DNA of 64,000 nucleotides from Streptomyces sp. SDr-06 (GTDB lineage Bacteria; Actinomycetota; Actinomycetes; Streptomycetales; Streptomycetaceae): positions 1-64,000 of the forward strand of contig NZ_QOLA01000030.1 in NCBI RefSeq assembly GCF_003324565.1, written 5' to 3'. The notes under the pieces are model-generated. The model made no database searches. It was not told the origin of the DNA and worked only from the letters and a program-made list of their open reading frames with translations. The translations under genes and the position numbers were made by a program. The number at the start of each line of letters is the position of its first letter. Positions within the stretch are counted from its first letter, which is position 1. This document shows positions 60,990 through 64,000 of this stretch, one piece after another.

Positions 60990-61460
60990 TTAAGTGGTTT
61001 TGCGTGTGATTCCCATGCGTTGGGCGATGGTCTCGCCGAGGTTGGCGAGGGTGGCCAGTTCTTCCGGGGTCAGGTGGTCGATCAGGTGGCGGCGTACTGA
61101 TGCGACGTGCAGGGGAGCGGCGGCATGGATGGTCGCGGAGCCGGAGTCGGTGAGGACGACCTCGGCACCGCGTCCGTCGGTGGTGACGTCCTCGCGACGG
61201 ATCAGATCGCGTTGTTCCATGCGGGTGAGGTGGTGGGAGAGGCGGCTGCGGGACCACTGCATCAGGCCGGCGAGGCCGGTGACGCGCATGCGGCTGCCGG
61301 GAGTCTCGCTGAGGACGGACAAAACGTCGTAGTCGGCCTCGGAAAGGCCGCTGTCGGTGCTGAGGTCGCGGGAGATCTCGGCGTTGACGAGTGGAAACAT
61401 CCGCCGCCACGCGTACCAGGCGTCCTGTTCGGCATCGGTCAGCCAGCGAGGAGAGGTCAT
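60990..61460 (-). CDS. MarR family transcriptional regulator
   Basis: A 156-residue MarR protein with a start TDAEQDAWYAWRRMF, the recognition helix region RVTGLAGLMQWSRSRLSHHLTRMEQRDLI and the wing EDVTTDGRGAEVVLTDSG. The MQWSRSRLSHHLTRM segment is typical of actinobacterial regulators of flavin or quinone reductases. It is divergent from an NAD(P)H-dependent reductase gene. The gap holds two copies of GG-TGACGTGTCAC in opposite orientation, the probable operators for both genes. Confidence 0.9.
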   Translation of the reverse strand: MTSPRWLTDAEQDAWYAWRRMFPLVNAEISRDLSTDSGLSEADYDVLSVLSETPGSRMRVTGLAGLMQWSRSRLSHHLTRMEQRDLIRREDVTTDGRGAEVVLTDSGSATIHAAAPLHVASVRRHLIDHLTPEELATLANLGETIAQRMGITRKTT

Positions 61461-61480
61461 GGGGGAACCCTAACCCGATG

Positions 61481-61549
61481 GATGACGTGTCACGCAGATG
61501 GTTGACAGGCCACCCGCGTGTGGGGTTGAGTATTGGTGACACGTCAACC
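61481..61549. promoter_or_regulatory. Inverted pair of TGACGTGTCAC operator-like sites
   Basis: GATGACGTGTCAC at 61481-61493 and its inverse GTGACACGTCAACC at 61536-61549 flank about 43 bases between the MarR gene and the reductase gene. A weaker half (GTTGACAGGCCAC) lies between them at about 61501. Such spaced sites fit binding of two MarR dimers. Confidence 0.65.
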
Positions 61550-61568
61550 ACTTTGGGAAGAAGTCGAT

Positions 61569-62126
61569 ATGTCTCGCCTGCTTGTCCTGTCCACCAGTAC
61601 CCGAACCGTCTCAAACGGCCGCGCCTTCGCCCGCTGGGTCGCGGACGCCGCAGGGGGACACGAGGCGTTCGACGTGGAGTTCACCGACCTCGGGGAGCTG
61701 GCTCTGCCCCTGCTCGACGAGCCCGAGTACGCCTCCACCGGTATCTACACCCATCAGCACACGCGTGACTGGAGTGCGATCGCCGGCGCCGCCGACGCGT
61801 TCGTGTTCGTCATGCCGATGTACAACGGGGGCTTCACCGCGCCTCTCAAGAACGCGCTGGACCACCTGTACCAGGAGTGGCAGGGCAAGCCGGTGGGCCT
61901 GGTCAGTTACTCCGCCGGCGACTCCGGCGGAGCGCCGGCCGCCGAGATGCTGCTGCCGGTCCTCGCCCGGCTCGGTCTCCGGCCCGCCCAGCGGCGCCTG
62001 GCCGTACCCGCCATCCACTCCCTGGTTTCGGAGGGAGCGTTTGCCCCCTCCGAAGGACTCGACGGCGAACTGGCTGTGCTGCTGGACGAGTTGGCGAAGC
62101 TGACCCTCGACGAGAACCTCGCCTGA
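61569..62126 (+). CDS. NAD(P)H-dependent FMN reductase
   Basis: A 185-residue flavodoxin-fold reductase. The FMN phosphate site is LVLSTSTRTVSNGRAFARWV, then the FMN-contact YNGGFTAPLKNALDHLYQEWQGKPVGLVSYS. It should reduce flavins, quinones or azo/nitro compounds with NAD(P)H. The start at 61569 follows GGGAAGAAG. It is divergent from a MarR gene, which is the likely repressor. A single-gene unit; 120 bases separate it from the convergent GNAT pseudogene. Confidence 0.9.
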   Translation: MSRLLVLSTSTRTVSNGRAFARWVADAAGGHEAFDVEFTDLGELALPLLDEPEYASTGIYTHQHTRDWSAIAGAADAFVFVMPMYNGGFTAPLKNALDHLYQEWQGKPVGLVSYSAGDSGGAPAAEMLLPVLARLGLRPAQRRLAVPAIHSLVSEGAFAPSEGLDGELAVLLDELAKLTLDENLA

Positions 62127-62245
62127 CGACTGCCGGTCCCCGCTCTGGGCCTGCTTGCCACGGCCTGCGACGGGCGGCGGGCCGTCCGACTTCGGCGGTA
62201 GCTGCTGCTGGGCTCGGCTGATGGCAGTGGGCCAAGCGGTAAAGC

Positions 62246-62823
62246 TCAGTGGGTGGGAACCGGCTCGGACGACGGCCGCCATTCGCGCCTGAGGAGGCCG
62301 TAGACCCATGAGTCGGAGACGTCGCCGTTGACGACGCAGTCCTCCCGCAACGTCCCTTCACGCACGAAGCCGAGCTTCTCCAGCACGCGAGCAGAAGCCA
62401 CATTGCGTGTATCGACCTCGGCTTGGACGCGATTCAGGTCCAGCGTCTCGAACGCCCATCGCAGCAGAGCGTGCGCGGCCTCGGTCGCGTATCCCTGACC
62501 CACGACGCACTGTCGTAGCAGTAGCCGAGCGTCGCGCTGCGGAAGTCCGGATTCCAGTTGTGCAAGGTGCACCAGCCGACGAACGCCCCGTCGGACACGC
62601 GATCCACGGCCAAGCGCGCCCCGGTGCCTTCCTGTTCCATCCGTCGGCACGTAGTGATGAACTTCTCTGAGCGTGACCGGTCGGTCCACGGGGGCGAGTC
62701 CCAGTACCGCAGGATGTGGGCGCTGCTCTGCAGTGCGAAGAGGTCGTTCGCATCCGCGTCCTCGAAGGCGCGCAGCCGAAGGCGAGCGGTGTGCAACGAG
62801 GGGGTGGGCAGCGACGCTCTCAT
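62246..62823 (-). pseudogene. GNAT acetyltransferase split by a frameshift
   Basis: From the ATG at 62823 the first frame gives LPTPSLHTARLRLRAFEDAD and runs through GWCTLHNWNPDFRSATLGYCYD. After that the GNAT sequence continues in the next frame as VVGQGYATEAAHALLRWAFETLDLNRV and ends with TRNVASARVLEKLGFVREGTL. The total, 578 bases, is not a multiple of three, so one base is lost near 62510 (or two gained). The motif A Q/R-x-x-G-x-G/A is split across the shift. It may be a real pseudogene or a sequencing error; a single base would restore a 192-residue GNAT. Confidence 0.82.
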
Positions 62824-62985
62824 GGTCCCTCCCTGGTCGGTGGCCGACCCATCAGACTGCCGATGCGGGGCCACTCGCAACGTGTTTTCTTGGCGCGTCG
62901 GCAGACGTGTCCGCTTCATTGGTTCGACCGAACACGCCCGGAGAGCTGTGGTCCGTCGACGGCCTGTTGGGCCCGCCGGGTTGGG

Positions 62986-63975
62986 TTACAGCGGGACCGT
63001 CAGGAGGGTGCAGCGTACGGGGGTGGCGTGGCTGGGGTCGAGGGCGTTCAGGACCAGTTGGTGGACGTTCGGGTCGTACGGGCTGCCCAGGTGGCCGGTG
63101 AGTTCGAGCGGGCACACGCTCTGAAGCAGGATGTTGTTGACGCTAGCCCCGGGGCCGGGGGTGAGGAACTGGTGTGTGTACGGGGTGACGACCTCGTCGA
63201 CCCTGGTGACGATGTTGGTGTAGCTCACGCCGGGTTCGGTGTCGCCCTTGGCGTAGAGCTGCTGGAGCACCGGGGAGCCGACGGTCTGGTCCTTGGCGGC
63301 GGGACTGTCCAAACCGAGCGGTTGGCCGGCGTGTCCGGCCACGGTCAGGACGGCGTCGGCGAGGTGGATCAGGCCGAGCAGGGTGGTGCCGTGACTGCTG
63401 GGGTTGATGCCGACGAGCTGGTGGACCTTGGCGGCGCCGCCGTGGAAGCGGAGGTACCACTGGGGCATGAGTCCGCCTCCCTGGGAGTGGCCCACGAGGT
63501 CGACCTTCTTCGCGCCGGTAGCGGCGAGCACCGTGTCGACGTAGATAGCGAGTTGCTCCGCCGAGTCGGGGACGGGCCCGACGGCTTTCACCAGGGCGTG
63601 GGGTTTCGTCTCGCCGTAGTTGAGGGCAAAGACGCAGTAGCCGAGGCTCTTGAGCAGGGGGGCCAGTCCGCTCCAGTTGTCGTAGGCGTTCTCGAAGGTG
63701 CCGTGGACGAGGATGGCGGGGTAGGGGTGGGCGGCGGTCGGTTTGCAGCTGAAGTCGTTGGCACCGGCAGGGGAGCGTTCGGGGTCGGGCAGGGAACCGA
63801 GCAGTGCGGTGCCGAAGTTGACGACGCCGAGGCCGAGGAGGGGTCCGGCCGGCCGCGGCGGCGTTGCTTCGGCACGCCGTGACCGCGAGGGTGCCGCGGA
63901 AGCTGCGGGGGCGGCAGCGCTAAGGCAGACCGCCGTGGCCAGGGCGGCGCATGCGGCCCTGAGGGATCGACGCAT
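62986..63975 (-). CDS. Secreted triacylglycerol lipase-like alpha/beta hydrolase
   Basis: A 329-residue exported lipase. A Sec signal is visible: RRSLRAACAALATAVCLSAAAPAASAAP, with cleavage near residue 28. The mature enzyme has PAILVHGTFENAYDNWSGLAPLL, the nucleophile elbow VDLVGHSQGGGLMPQ, the acid in NIVTRVDEVVTPYTHQF and the histidine in LTGHLGSPYDPNVHQLVLNAL. It belongs with actinobacterial secreted lipases related to EstA/LipA (esterase/lipase family with two disulfides). It is the last gene of the window and reads away from the right edge. Confidence 0.9.
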   Translation of the reverse strand: MRRSLRAACAALATAVCLSAAAPAASAAPSRSRRAEATPPRPAGPLLGLGVVNFGTALLGSLPDPERSPAGANDFSCKPTAAHPYPAILVHGTFENAYDNWSGLAPLLKSLGYCVFALNYGETKPHALVKAVGPVPDSAEQLAIYVDTVLAATGAKKVDLVGHSQGGGLMPQWYLRFHGGAAKVHQLVGINPSSHGTTLLGLIHLADAVLTVAGHAGQPLGLDSPAAKDQTVGSPVLQQLYAKGDTEPGVSYTNIVTRVDEVVTPYTHQFLTPGPGASVNNILLQSVCPLELTGHLGSPYDPNVHQLVLNALDPSHATPVRCTLLTVPL

Positions 63976-64000
63976 CGAGGTGCGTACCTTCTGGTGAGGT

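Noticed and set aside
1..64000. tRNA genes, rRNA genes or CRISPR arrays
   Set aside because: I looked for clover-leaf signatures, conserved rRNA blocks and regularly spaced repeats by eye and found none; a covariance-model scan would be decisive.

Overview
The window is high-GC actinobacterial DNA, almost certainly from a Streptomyces chromosome, probably an accessory-rich region. Pointers are the GC-rich third codon positions, GTG starts, an actinobacterial integration host factor, a SigB-type sigma factor, GAF/ANTAR regulators, a rare TTA codon inside a biosynthetic gene, and many Tat or Sec exported enzymes. No rRNA, tRNA or CRISPR was seen. One decayed IS5-type transposase and several frameshifted genes show local decay.

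Layout. 1-7.0 kb: end of a fasciclin-domain gene, an IHF paralogue, a SigB-type sigma factor, a GNAT, a LacI regulator, a membrane protein, and a patatin plus acyltransferase pair that share an intergenic region with a double operator-like motif. 7.3-11.1 kb: a compact peptide locus. It has an XRE-type regulator, two tandem operator-like palindromes, two duplicated 71-72 residue peptides, a membrane M50 metalloprotease with a possible precursor-recognition domain, and a secreted four-cysteine protein. 11.3-16.4 kb: IS remnant, a two-domain peptidoglycan amidase, a PhoX-type phosphatase, gene debris.

16.4-31.2 kb: a likely natural-product cluster. Eight minus-strand genes run as an apparent operon: acyl/aryl ligase, chorismate mutase, fused aminodeoxychorismate synthase, a prephenate dehydrogenase fused to an alpha-oxoamine synthase, an FAD oxidase, a Tat-exported propeller-amidohydrolase, an MFS exporter and a GNAT. 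A class II DAHP synthase is divergent. The set fits the PapA/PapB/PapC route to 4-aminophenylpyruvate and p-aminophenylalanine, followed by a decarboxylative condensation.

32.2-38.2 kb: a LexA-like repressor, a Y-family polymerase-like protein lacking the usual catalytic segments, DnaE2 with a LexA-box-like site, and a Doc-like toxin-antitoxin pair. 38.3-46.8 kb: redox enzymes with their regulators, a lipoprotein, a methyltransferase, a DUF1152 protein and a NYN/PIN-like protein. 47.2-49.8 kb: an aerolysin/ETX-MTX2-like pore-forming protein with a beta-propeller partner. 50.5-53.1 kb: a three-gene isoprenoid operon (small protein, polyprenyl diphosphate synthase, Lcp/MpaB-like oxygenase). 53.2-58.4 kb: an SGNH hydrolase, then a vWA-CHAT protease followed by an alpha/beta hydrolase, a candidate conflict or defence pair. 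58.5-64 kb: GAF and GAF-ANTAR regulators, a MarR/flavin-reductase divergent pair, a frameshifted GNAT and a secreted lipase.

The best candidates for undescribed systems are the 7.3-11.1 kb peptide locus, the 16.4-31.2 kb cluster with its dehydrogenase-oxoamine synthase fusion, and the vWA-CHAT/hydrolase pair. All functions are inferred from reading the sequence; no database search was possible.
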